A stretch of 64,000 nt of DNA from a virus: IMG/VR virus record IMGVR_UViG_3300024354_000015, positions 24,244 to 88,243 of that record; one strand, 5' to 3'. Positions 24,319-30,358 of the stretch are shown piece by piece. The position numbers and the translations under genes were made by a program. The stretch's first letter is position 1, and each line of letters begins with the position of its first letter. The notes under the pieces are model-generated. The model made no database searches and was not told where the DNA came from. It worked only from the letters and a program-made list of their open reading frames with translations.

Positions 24319-24402
24319 ATAAAAACACATTCCTGGACAGTCGTATACTCTCCATAGCCCCGGGCGCTATTATTATTATATTCGAATGTGTTTTTATATG
24401 GT
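24314..24402 (-). ncRNA. Structured RNA module C, from tRNA-Lys CCA to the SET start codon
   Basis: Perfect 19-bp inverted repeat: ACCATATAAAAACACATTC (24402-24384, minus) and its complement at 24332-24314. The 5' arm begins with the encoded ACCA of tRNA-Lys, the 3' arm contains the SET ATG. The 51-nt interior includes TAGC/GGCTA pairing. Shares the CACATT core with modules A, B and E. Confidence 0.72.
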
Positions 24403-24475
24403 AGGTGCGGTGAGACTCGAACTCACAACTTATCGGTTAAAAGCCGATTACTCTAACCAGTTGAGTTACGCACCC
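24399..24475 (-). tRNA. tRNA-Lys (UUU), CCA encoded
   Basis: Acceptor GGGTGCG/CGCACCT plus ACCA, anticodon stem ATCGG/CCGAT with canonical loop CTTTTAA (TTT), T-loop TTCGAGT. A fully normal Lys tRNA, unlike the one at 16111. Confidence 0.93.
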
Positions 24476-24573
24476 ATTGTAATACCATATAGTTGGAACA
24501 TTATTGCTGCTCGTTTAAGCCTATCGCGATATGTCCAACCATATCTTAATAGACCCTTCTTGTCACTATCCAT
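24466..24573 (-). CDS. Small basic protein ending inside tRNA-Lys
   Basis: 35 aa (MDSDKKGLLRYGWTYRD...), strongly basic, SD AAGGAG 8 nt before ATG. The TAA stop is in the 5' part of tRNA-Lys (GGGTGCGTAA). Not recognised. Confidence 0.6.
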   Translation of the reverse strand: MDSDKKGLLRYGWTYRDRLKRAAIMFQLYGITMGA

Positions 24574-24598
24574 AACAGGATCTCCTTGTTGTCAACGC

Positions 24599-24641
24599 AT
24601 AAAAAAACCTAGCATACTACAATAGTACCTAGGTTAAAAAA
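24599..24641 (-). terminator. Bidirectional Rho-independent terminator
   Basis: AACCTAG ... CTAGGTT hairpin with inner TACT/AGTA and runs of A/T on both sides. Ends the transcript carrying tRNA-Thr and the 24.65-24.85 kb structured RNA. Confidence 0.82.
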
Positions 24642-24849
24642 ATAAGTTGTCTGGCTACTGATCCTCATCAGCCCCAGACTGGGCTGTTACTCCGTCCTCT
24701 ACATTTACTTCTGGCAAGGCGTAGTACCCACCTACGATTTTTCAAGTCGCCCATATAGCGGGCCTTGAGGCTATCATCGTATGAGCCCTGGCATTATGGT
24801 GAAGCCAATTTACCCCCAGTTAATAACGTAGATGGGACTACGAGGTTCT
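24642..24849 (-). ncRNA. Structured non-coding RNA between tRNA-Thr and terminator
   Basis: About 210 nt. Minus-strand pairings: TACGAT/ATCGTA enclosing CAAG/CTTG and GCCC/GGGC as nested helices, CGTAG/CTACG near the 5' end, and CAGCCC/GGGCTG near the 3' end, followed directly by a terminator. One frame stays open for about 29 codons (ending QSGADEDQ) but has no start codon or RBS. A stable RNA of the type of T4 species C/D, or a regulatory RNA, fits better than a gene. Confidence 0.55.
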
Positions 24850-24925
24850 TGGTGCCGCCGAAAGGAATCGAACCCTCGACATCCTGATTACAAATCAGGC
24901 GCTCTACCAACTGAGCTACAGCGGC
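24850..24925 (-). tRNA. tRNA-Thr (UGU), CCA encoded
   Basis: Acceptor GCCGCTG/CGGCGGC plus ACCA, anticodon stem CCTGA/TCAGG with loop TTTGTAA (TGT), T-loop TTCGATT. Confidence 0.93.
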
Positions 24926-24931
24926 TAGAAA

Positions 24932-25201
24932 TTAATCTTTAACTCGTACTTGTGTTACTGTATTTTCCTGATGTTCAATGTGTGGTTCTTGTTTTACAGG
25001 TTCTTTAACTTCCTTGGCAGGTTGTTCAAAGTTTCCTGATATAACATCCTTTATACTCTGCGGCACAATACTCCAGCTTAAAGGCTTCCACCATCTGTGA
25101 ATCATATTGTTAATTAAAATTGCACAACCTGCTACTATCATACAGGCCACGCTAATCAATAAAGTACTTGTTACAAAATTTGTTGCTACTGTAATATCCA
25201 T
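24932..25201 (-). CDS. Single-pass membrane protein
   Basis: 89 aa. Hydrophobic segment about residues 12-32 (STLLISVACMIVAGCAILI), then a basic/aromatic patch and a Glu/Lys/Pro-rich cytoplasmic or periplasmic tail. TATAAT-like -10 upstream at about 25225, with weak -35. Not recognised. Confidence 0.72.
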   Translation of the reverse strand: MDITVATNFVTSTLLISVACMIVAGCAILINNMIHRWWKPLSWSIVPQSIKDVISGNFEQPAKEVKEPVKQEPHIEHQENTVTQVRVKD

Positions 25202-25264
25202 AATTTTTTCCTAACTGCCTTACATTATACTTGAAAATACATTTAACACAAGTTTTTTGAACAA

Positions 25265-25486
25265 CTACCTGGAATAACGCCTTATATGATGAAATATTGG
25301 GCGCCTAGCTTTTCTTGATCCAGGGTCTCCTCCAACTACAAGAAACATCCCCTGTTTAAGACCGCGACTGTGTTTATCTACAAAATAGGCTAGGCCGCGA
25401 TTGGTAGTCCTAATTAAACATTCGTTGTAATCATTAGTGACCATATAAATCTCTAGTCCAGTGTTATCATAGTCAACATAAATCAT
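25265..25486 (-). CDS. Hypothetical protein, leaderless late gene
   Basis: 73 aa, beta-rich start (MIYVDYDNTGLEIYMV) and strongly basic C terminus (RKARRPIFHHIRRYSR). Ends in TAG. AATAAATA lies exactly 5 nt before the ATG, no RBS. Not recognised; DNA-binding or virion-internal role possible. Confidence 0.66.
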   Translation of the reverse strand: MIYVDYDNTGLEIYMVTNDYNECLIRTTNRGLAYFVDKHSRGLKQGMFLVVGGDPGSRKARRPIFHHIRRYSR

Positions 25487-25491
25487 CCAAA

Positions 25492-25499
25492 TATTTATT
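25492..25499 (-). promoter_or_regulatory. Late-like box 5 nt before ATG (leaderless)
   Basis: Minus strand AATAAATA, TTTGG, ATG. Confidence 0.6.
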
Positions 25500-25587
25500 T
25501 TACATTATTATCGATTAGGACCAGTAAGTACACTACAAGAATAAAAACTGCGATTGCCCCATTTTGTTTCCCCTTAAAGTAACTGGA

Positions 25588-25659
25588 GCGGGCGATCAGG
25601 TTCGAACTGACGACATTTACCTTGGCAAGGTAACGCTCTACCAACTGAGCTACGCCCGC
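25588..25659 (-). tRNA. tRNA-Gly (GCC)
   Basis: Acceptor GCGGGCG/CGCCCGC, anticodon stem TTACC/GGTAA with loop TTGCCAA (GCC). 5' half nearly identical to tRNA-Gly (UCC) at 9230, so one is probably a duplicate of the other. Confidence 0.92.
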
Positions 25660-25666
25660 ATTGTTT

Positions 25667-25759
25667 TGGTACTTGGGGAGGGATTCGAACCCTCTCTAAC
25701 CGCCCATCTAGCGTATCGAGGTTATAAATCTCGTCGTGCTACCGTTACACTACCCAAGT
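25667..25759 (-). tRNA. Class II tRNA, anticodon probably UAU
   Basis: Perfect acceptor ACTTGGG/CCCAAGT plus ACCA and T-arm GAGGG/CCCTC with TTCGAAT. Anticodon stem CGAG/CTCG encloses ATTTATAAC; an A.C closing pair gives loop TTTATAA and anticodon TAT. A 22-nt variable arm with CGC/GCG stem makes it class II, which no ordinary Ile tRNA is. Identity (Ile, or odd Leu/Ser/Tyr) is open. Confidence 0.6.
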
Positions 25760-25769
25760 ATAAATTATT

Positions 25770-26006
25770 TTACTGAGTCCATTTAAGGACGAAAAGAACT
25801 TGATCTCGCTCCCAGCGGAAAGCGACACCTATATTGTAAATTTGATCAGTGGGTTCAAAAGCCCAGTTAGAATATCTAGGGCCCACATTAGAGGTCAACC
25901 AGTTTTCCACGGAGTATAACCCCCAGACCCAGTCCAGTTGCGCATCGGGCATCTGTGGCCAGGGTATTTCCGCTCGGTACTGGAAGATATGCCAATCCCA
26001 TAACAT
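25770..26006 (-). CDS. Hypothetical Trp-rich protein, leaderless late gene
   Basis: 78 aa with ten tryptophans (MLWDWHIFQYR, WPQMPDAQLDWVWG), amphipathic strands. TATAAATA then TTTTT then ATG, no RBS. Not recognised; Trp-rich small proteins are often sugar-binding or membrane-interface proteins. Confidence 0.66.
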   Translation of the reverse strand: MLWDWHIFQYRAEIPWPQMPDAQLDWVWGLYSVENWLTSNVGPRYSNWAFEPTDQIYNIGVAFRWERDQVLFVLKWTQ

Positions 26007-26011
26007 AAAAA

Positions 26012-26019
26012 TATTTATA
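26012..26019 (-). promoter_or_regulatory. Late promoter box 5 nt before ATG (leaderless)
   Basis: Minus strand TATAAATA, TTTTT, ATG; identical in sequence to the arrangement at 11158-11173. Confidence 0.75.
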
Positions 26020-26039
26020 AGATTGGCAAGATACTTTGA

Positions 26040-26111
26040 AGCGGGTGCTGGATTCGAACCAACGATCTTCAGGTTATGAGCCTAACGGGATGACCTCTTC
26101 CCTAACCCGCA
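26040..26111 (-). tRNA. tRNA-Met (CAU), initiator-like
   Basis: Loop CTCATAA (CAT) in a GG:CC-rich anticodon stem (TTAGG/CCTGA) and unpaired 1-72 position (T/T), both as in initiator tRNAs; the segment after the anticodon (GAAGATCGTTGG) also resembles bacterial fMet tRNA. Confidence 0.78.
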
Positions 26112-26126
26112 TCAAAGTATCCTGGA

Positions 26127-26200
26127 GCATCGGGCTGGATTCGAACCAGCGAATCGAAGGTTTTGCAGACCCCGCCATTAGGCCTCTCTGGTACCGATGC
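26127..26200 (-). tRNA. tRNA-Cys (GCA)
   Basis: Acceptor GCATCGG/CCGATGC, anticodon stem GGGGT/ACCTT with loop CTGCAAA (GCA), T-loop TTCGAAT. Confidence 0.9.
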
Positions 26201-26305
26201 ATAGGTTGGAGGCTTATTACCTCCTAGATGTCCGTAGCGCATAGCGTCCTATACGTTCACTAGTAAATTCTAGCTATACCCCAACTACAGGCCGGACTAT
26301 CTTTA

Positions 26306-26389
26306 TTACATAAAATTTTTACGTCTAAACAACTGTTGCCATTTCCATTTAATATAATGTGGCCATTCACGTAGAGGAAATTTAAACAA
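26306..26389 (-). CDS. Possible micro-protein with TTG start
   Basis: 27 codons, basic and aromatic (REWPHYIKWKWQQLF), overlapping the stop of the upstream membrane protein gene. No ATG; TTG preceded by a purine stretch. The rest of 26201-26381 shows only a weak GGAGG/CCTCC hairpin. Confidence 0.3.
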   Translation of the reverse strand: MFKFPLREWPHYIKWKWQQLFRRKNFM

Positions 26390-26573
26390 GATATTCTTTC
26401 TCTTTAATATAATTGACTGTATTGAAACCAGCTACAATAAGCCAACCCAGTGTTGCACTAAAATATCCAGACACTGCTGGCATATTCCCCTGCACATAAT
26501 ACGTGCCTATACCAATCGCCCCCATTATTACTAAAAGCACGGGTACAATTATTTTTAATATACTGCCTTTCAC
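26382..26573 (-). CDS. Small two-span membrane protein
   Basis: 63 aa beginning with GTG (GTGA overlap with the previous stop). Hydrophobic segments at about 6-25 and 37-55, short polar tails. Size and topology suit a holin-type or stress protein; no specific motif. Shares the FGWLIV / LGWLIVA pattern with the neighbouring small membrane protein. Confidence 0.66.
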   Translation of the reverse strand: MKGSILKIIVPVLLVIMGAIGIGTYYVQGNMPAVSGYFSATLGWLIVAGFNTVNYIKEKEYLV

Positions 26574-26749
26574 AATGTCCCTCTAGTCTTAAAATAGGTG
26601 TATTCGTCTGCGCTGACAATTAACCAACCAAACAGGGCTGTTACATTAGCCCATATCGCCATATCATTGTGTTGATGTACAGCCAAGGCAAGATTAAGAA
26701 AACACAAAATAAAAATGCTAGTAGGAACTGCAAGTCTTAGATACTTCAT
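26570..26749 (-). CDS. Small two-span membrane protein
   Basis: 59 aa: MKYLRLAVPTSIFILCF then TALFGWLIVSAD. SD GGAG upstream of ATG. A likely paralogue of the downstream protein, both with a second span ending GWLIV. Follows tRNA-Trp on the same strand. Confidence 0.64.
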   Translation of the reverse strand: MKYLRLAVPTSIFILCFLNLALAVHQHNDMAIWANVTALFGWLIVSADEYTYFKTRGTL

Positions 26750-26776
26750 AATTATACTCCTAGAAAAATTGTTGGC

Positions 26777-26846
26777 TCCGGAGGAGGGAATCGAACCCCC
26801 ACTAACGGTTTTGGAGACCGCCGCACTGCCACTATACTACTCCGGA
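26777..26846 (-). tRNA. tRNA-Trp (CCA)
   Basis: Acceptor TCCGGAG/CTCCGGA, anticodon stem GCGGT/ACCGT with loop CTCCAAA (CCA). Its 5' end gives the TAG stop of the upstream gene. Confidence 0.92.
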
Positions 26847-27094
26847 TCTTTAATCATACCAGAAATCATTGTACTACGACGTTCCTGAATCTCTTTAATT
26901 TTTTCTTCCGATTCCAACTGCGTTAAATTAATTGAATAGACTACCCAGATCATCCAGGCGAAAAAGGAAATTGTAAATAGACCAAAAAGTGTATCACTAT
27001 CTAGCCTAAACAAGAGCATTACAAACAGAGGAGCCAGTGTAGCTATGGCAATCATACCCACTGTGCGACCTGCTGCTCGAAGTTTAATGTTCAT
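26837..27094 (-). CDS. Two-span membrane protein
   Basis: 85 aa. Hydrophobic segments about 12-30 and 36-54, charged C-terminal helix (ESEEKIKEIQERRS). SD AGGAG. Only gene between the promoter at 27126-27154 and tRNA-Trp; the TAG stop is formed by tRNA-Trp positions. Not recognised. Confidence 0.7.
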   Translation of the reverse strand: MNIKLRAAGRTVGMIAIATLAPLFVMLLFRLDSDTLFGLFTISFFAWMIWVVYSINLTQLESEEKIKEIQERRSTMISGMIKDPE

Positions 27095-27125
27095 TATGAA
27101 CTCCTACTTAGTTAATGAAGTTCAC

Positions 27126-27154
27126 ATATTACTTTAAGTTCTAATTTAAGTCAA
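27126..27154 (-). promoter_or_regulatory. Host-like promoter
   Basis: Minus strand TTGACT, 17 nt, TAATAT, upstream of the 27094 gene and just downstream of tRNA-Ser (UGA). Confidence 0.72.
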
Positions 27155-27180
27155 TAGGTATTGATAGTTTTTGAACATTC

Positions 27181-27270
27181 TGGCGGAAGTGGTAGGATTC
27201 GAACCCACGGACCATTTCTGATCGTCTGTTTTCAAGACAGGTGCATTAAACCGGACTCTGCCACACTTCC
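27181..27270 (-). tRNA. tRNA-Ser (UGA), CCA encoded
   Basis: Class II; acceptor GGAAGTG/CACTTCC with G73 and CCA, anticodon stem CCTGT/ACAGA with loop CTTGAAA (TGA), T-loop TTCGAAT. Confidence 0.92.
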
Positions 27271-27279
27271 TTTATTTTG

Positions 27280-27900
27280 TTATGCTAGACCCAATAATAC
27301 AAATTTTTTAACTAAATCGTATTTGGCAAAATCAGTGCTGCAATGTAATTGGTTTTTATGCCATCTAATAACATCGCCTGCTTGCCATTCTAAATCTCTA
27401 TCAACTGGAAGATACTGTATTTGCTCTCGGGTTTCAGGCTTACAATGCGAAAAGTCTTCTAGATCTAGTGTATTTTTAACACCTAACCATTCACTGGGCA
27501 TTGGTTCTCCCATTTCATAACGTTTTTCGTAAAATATATCAAATGTTACAGTACGTAATTTAGGACTAGTAACGAGAGGTATCAACAAAAAACATTGATG
27601 GTTTTCTTCTGCTTTAAAAGTATAGGTATCGTCCCACCAAGCATAATTGTCTATATGTATAGTATAGGGTTGGATACATTCTTTGTAGCTACCGTTTTCA
27701 AAATGATGATCACCTATTAGAGCTTGTATCTTTGGTTTAATAAAAGTATGGGCAAAACTATCTTCAATATGGTAATCAAGGTTTTTATCAAAATTTAAAT
27801 AATTTTTTGTAGCTATTGGCTGATTTTTAAAAAAATTTAAAATTTGATTAACTTCTTCTTGAGAAAATATATTCTTATATAAGAAACTTTTATTTACCAT
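27280..27900 (-). CDS. Putative 2OG-Fe(II) oxygenase
   Basis: 206 aa. Candidate ligands YTIHIDNYAW (HxD) and RWHKNQLHCSTDF (distal His), followed by KKFVLLGLA in the position of the 2OG-binding strand. Relative of phage prolyl-4-hydroxylase-like proteins. Substrate unknown. Lies between two Ser tRNAs. Confidence 0.7.
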   Translation of the reverse strand: MVNKSFLYKNIFSQEEVNQILNFFKNQPIATKNYLNFDKNLDYHIEDSFAHTFIKPKIQALIGDHHFENGSYKECIQPYTIHIDNYAWWDDTYTFKAEENHQCFLLIPLVTSPKLRTVTFDIFYEKRYEMGEPMPSEWLGVKNTLDLEDFSHCKPETREQIQYLPVDRDLEWQAGDVIRWHKNQLHCSTDFAKYDLVKKFVLLGLA

Positions 27901-27919
27901 ATATCATCACTTAATAATT

Positions 27920-28014
27920 TGGCGGAGCGTGTTGGATTCGAACCAACGATCCAGATTTTTGTCCAGATGCTTTCTTAGCAGGAAAGTGCCTTCGACCAAC
28001 TCGGCCAACGCTCC
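27920..28014 (-). tRNA. tRNA-Ser (GCU), CCA encoded
   Basis: Class II; acceptor GGAGCGT/ACGCTCC with G73 and CCA, anticodon stem CTTTC/GAAAG with loop CTGCTAA (GCT), T-loop TTCGAAT. Confidence 0.93.
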
Positions 28015-28068
28015 GTATTTTTCTAGTATATAGCCAAACTCACTAATTGTAAAGTATATTTGGTGAAC

Positions 28069-28179
28069 TATTCTAAAACACACTAACGGATTCGAACCGT
28101 CCACCTTAAAGGCCCCCTTACGGCGGCCCGGCTGCGTCCAGAGCATAGGCGTGTACTTAGCCCAGTGTGCTTTAGAATA
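28069..28179 (-). ncRNA. Structured RNA module D with tRNA-like T-arm
   Basis: Closed by TATTCTAAAGCACACT (28179-28164, minus) against AGTGTGTTTTAGAATA (28084-28069); the single G.U pair is an A.C mismatch on the plus strand. Inside the stem, ACGG-TTCGAAT-CCGT is a T-arm joined directly to the GCACACT/AGTGTGT part of the stem as if to an acceptor, but no D-arm or anticodon arm is recognisable in the 93-nt unit. Confidence 0.62.
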
Positions 28180-28326
28180 ATGCGAGTTACCTCGCATTAT
28201 GTTGGGGTCGACACCCCAACCAGTAGTCTTACTCTCAACGTTCTCGCCGTGATTTCATATATACTGTCCGCCCGTTTAGCTTTTTATAGTGAGCAGTGGC
28301 CTCGTTCCACATTGCACTTTACTGCT
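28180..28326 (-). ncRNA. Hairpin-rich RNA upstream of module D
   Basis: GTTGGGGT/ACCCCAAC 8-bp hairpin (28200-28219), GCGAG/CTCGC hairpin (28181-28194) and no open frame. It sits between a small gene and module D on the minus strand and may be part of the same RNA. Confidence 0.45.
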
Positions 28327-28491
28327 TTATCGCCTCTTTATTAGCCGACGTAATTCTTGATTAAGTTCTGTTTGCCTGCGCAAACGTTCCATTTTTTCTT
28401 TAAACAATTGTTCAAGCAATCGATCGTTAAAAACAAAATTACGTTCTTCTAACTTTTTTTGAAACGACAGAATTTCCTGTTCAGTTGTCAT
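28327..28491 (-). CDS. Small coiled-coil protein
   Basis: 54 aa, highly charged helix (FQKKLEERNF ... RLRRQTELNQELRRL), SD GGGAGAAATG. Not recognised; may act as a dimeric regulator or inhibitor. Confidence 0.68.
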   Translation of the reverse strand: MTTEQEILSFQKKLEERNFVFNDRLLEQLFKEKMERLRRQTELNQELRRLIKRR

Positions 28492-28509
28492 TTCTCCCTT
28501 TATATAAAC

Positions 28510-28541
28510 AAAAACCCCAGGGTTTCGAGTCCTGGGGTTTT
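28510..28541 (-). terminator. Rho-independent terminator
   Basis: 11-bp perfect hairpin AAAACCCCAGG/CCTGGGGTTTT followed on the minus strand by a T-rich run. Separates the 28686 gene from the coiled-coil gene. Confidence 0.9.
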
Positions 28542-28563
28542 GTAGAATTCTATTTAATTACAA

Positions 28564-28686
28564 TTATAAGACTCTACAAAGCCCCTGGTCTAGATTACTA
28601 ATCTCGCGTGTAATCGCAACCCAATAGCCAGCTGGCTGCACTGAGCAGGGTTTTGATATAAACAAGTGTTGTAGGTTAGTTTTCAT
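28564..28686 (-). CDS. Small protein with its own promoter
   Basis: 40 aa (MKTNLQHLFISKPCSVQPAG...), flanked by a promoter (28696-28724) and a terminator, so it is a complete monocistronic unit. No SD is visible. It may instead be a short regulatory RNA with an incidental frame. Confidence 0.5.
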   Translation of the reverse strand: MKTNLQHLFISKPCSVQPAGYWVAITREISNLDQGLCRVL

Positions 28687-28695
28687 AATTGTCGT

Positions 28696-28724
28696 ATTGT
28701 AAATTTATTTAGTCTTTTTGTCAA
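28696..28724 (-). promoter_or_regulatory. Host-like promoter
   Basis: Minus strand TTGACA, 17 nt, TACAAT, immediately after the stop of the MazG-like gene. Confidence 0.8.
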
Positions 28725-28997
28725 CTACTTTTTAAAAATATTTGAAAAAACTTGCAATTTTTGCAATTTTGCTAGTCTAGCAACTTCTACTTCCTGGGAG
28801 TCTACAATATTATGCTCCATCATTAACTGTAGCATACACATTAGATCTCCCACTTCCTGGGTTAAAACCTGTCTGTGCGGAAGCCCACTTTTGTGTAATT
28901 TATCTATACCAAAACGAAAACACTTGCTGATTTCCTGTATGACTTCAGCGCATTCTTCCTGGGTGATTACAAGTATTTCTCTATCAGTTTCGTTCAT
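28725..28997 (-). CDS. MazG-like nucleotide pyrophosphohydrolase
   Basis: 90 aa all-alpha NTP-PPase. EECAEVIQEI provides the EExxE motif and QEVGDLMCML the ExxD motif, at MazG-like spacing. Such enzymes hydrolyse dNTPs or alarmones; marine myoviruses often carry one. The CDS ends in TAG at the adjacent promoter. Overlaps the upstream gene by 14 nt. Confidence 0.85.
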   Translation of the reverse strand: MNETDREILVITQEECAEVIQEISKCFRFGIDKLHKSGLPHRQVLTQEVGDLMCMLQLMMEHNIVDSQEVEVARLAKLQKLQVFSNIFKK

Positions 28998-29529
28998 TTT
29001 GTATTTCCAATATAAAATTTATTACTATGCGTCTTTTGTGCAGCAGGGGTGGTGTTCCTCTGTGCTGTAACCTAGAGGGAAACAATATACCACTATTAAA
29101 CACAGGACTTGCCTGTTCTAAAATTGTTTCATTCTCATCATATATTATAGTGTCGCCATCGCTAGTGGAAACATAATAAACAAAACTTCTATAGTCAGTA
29201 GAATCGTGATCAGTATGTATTTCGTTAGCTAGCTCCTGCTCGGACATTTGCATATTAGTTAACAAATTAGCTTTTGCCCTGAAAATATTTTTTATTTTTA
29301 TATCTGCTTTGCTTTCAATACTTGCAAGTATGGGATCTAGCATACGTGCATAGGTTGAATTAATTGCTCCGTTGATATAAAAATTATGTGTAAACTGAAA
29401 ATTTTTTAAACTGCTCACTTCTTGATCTGTGAGTGTATTTTCGTTCCAATACCAAGGAAAATAATCATCCCCTAGTTTATTTTCTATATAAATTGCAGTG
29501 GGTAAATCCAGCAAATTAGTTAGTAACAT
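28984..29529 (-). CDS. Putative 2OG-Fe(II) oxygenase (prolyl-hydroxylase-like)
   Basis: 181 aa from ATG 29529 just after tRNA-Arg. NEIHTDHDS (HxD), FPSRLQHRGTPP (distal His) and RIVINFILEI (Arg strand) are in the classic order. Phage members of this family are of unknown substrate; protein or DNA-base hydroxylation are possible. Confidence 0.75.
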   Translation of the reverse strand: MLLTNLLDLPTAIYIENKLGDDYFPWYWNENTLTDQEVSSLKNFQFTHNFYINGAINSTYARMLDPILASIESKADIKIKNIFRAKANLLTNMQMSEQELANEIHTDHDSTDYRSFVYYVSTSDGDTIIYDENETILEQASPVFNSGILFPSRLQHRGTPPLLHKRRIVINFILEIQNERN

Positions 29530-29535
29530 TGTGTA

Positions 29536-29610
29536 TGGTCCGGCGTGAGGGAATCGAACCCCCATTCACAGTTTAGAAGACTGTTGTCCTATCCGTTGAA
29601 CGAACGCCAG
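29536..29610 (-). tRNA. tRNA-Arg (UCU), CCA encoded
   Basis: Acceptor CTGGCGT/ACGCCGG plus ACCA, anticodon stem ACAGT/ACTGT with loop CTTCTAA (TCT), T-loop TTCGATT. Confidence 0.92.
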
Positions 29611-29615
29611 ATAAT

Positions 29616-30191
29616 TTAATTACATTCTATATTAAAGGATAAAGATATCCTAGTAGATGCAGTATTATTTAGATTAACTAGATGCTCCAAATATGCTGGA
29701 AACATTATCAATCTACCCTCAATAGGACGATAGGTTACTTTATCGTAGCCAAAAGGATATGTCATTGCATTTAACCAGGGATTGGGGCTCTTAAACTGCA
29801 ATGAGCCATCTTCTCCATTAGTCTGATAAAAATATACACCAGAAAACAAAAAAGGAAGGTGATTATGAGGGTATTGGAACCCTTGTTTTTTAGAAATATT
29901 CACCCAGCTTTCTTTAAGCCTTAATGTGTAATTTAAATCATAGGACTGGCAAAATAAAGTTGCCTGATCCATTATAACTGTTTTCAAAACTTCTAGCCCC
30001 AAATCTTCTATTAAGTTACAATCAGTTTTGTACTTAAATGAAGTTTCTACTGAATCACCCCAGGGATTTCCAAGATCTAATTCGAGAATCTTGGGCATAG
30101 CTAGTTGTATTGAATCCTGAACTTTTTCAAATTCTTCCTCTGACAAATCGTAATACAGAACAGGTACACTAAACCAATTTTCGATTGTCAT
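29616..30191 (-). CDS. Putative 2OG-Fe(II) oxygenase (TIGR02466-type)
   Basis: 191 aa. FQYPHNHLPFLFSGVYF carries the first metal residues (HNH in place of HxD), EGRLIMFPAYLEHLV the distal His and RISLSFNIE the arginine. This pattern is common among cyanophage and pelagiphage hypothetical oxygenases. Substrate unknown. Confidence 0.78.
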   Translation of the reverse strand: MTIENWFSVPVLYYDLSEEEFEKVQDSIQLAMPKILELDLGNPWGDSVETSFKYKTDCNLIEDLGLEVLKTVIMDQATLFCQSYDLNYTLRLKESWVNISKKQGFQYPHNHLPFLFSGVYFYQTNGEDGSLQFKSPNPWLNAMTYPFGYDKVTYRPIEGRLIMFPAYLEHLVNLNNTASTRISLSFNIECN

Positions 30192-30227
30192 TTTGTAAAT
30201 TTATAAAAAGTTAGCAGAACTATATTT

Positions 30228-30312
30228 TGGTGCGACTGGCCGGAATCGAACCGGCACGCCTTGCGGCGGCAGATTTTAAGTCTGCTGTGTATACCGATTT
30301 CACCACAGTCGC
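30228..30312 (-). tRNA. tRNA-Leu (UAA), CCA encoded
   Basis: Class II; acceptor GCGACTG/CAGTCGC plus ACCA, anticodon stem GCAGA/TCTGC with loop CTTAAAA (TAA), T-loop TTCGATT. Confidence 0.93.
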
Positions 30313-30321
30313 ATATTCATT

Positions 30322-30350
30322 ATATTACAGCGTAGTTTATTTAGTGTCAA
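30322..30350 (-). promoter_or_regulatory. Host-like promoter for tRNA-Leu
   Basis: Minus strand TTGACA, 17 nt, TAATAT, ending about 10 nt before tRNA-Leu (UAA). Confidence 0.8.
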
Positions 30351-30358
30351 GAATTCTT

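Noticed and set aside
24484-24545. Imperfect inverted repeat resembling the RNA modules
   Set aside because: Lies within a small RBS-led coding frame (24466-24573) and lacks the CACA core, so treated as chance.
24642-24849. tmRNA
   Set aside because: No tRNA-like acceptor/T-arm pair and no tag frame ending in a typical ALAA-type tag.
25500-25580. Hydrophobic peptide frame of about 20 codons between tRNA-Gly and the 25486 gene
   Set aside because: No ATG, GTG or TTG start in frame.
27907-28197. 96-codon minus-strand frame over tRNA-Ser (GCU) and module D
   Set aside because: It translates a tRNA and an RNA stem; no start signal.
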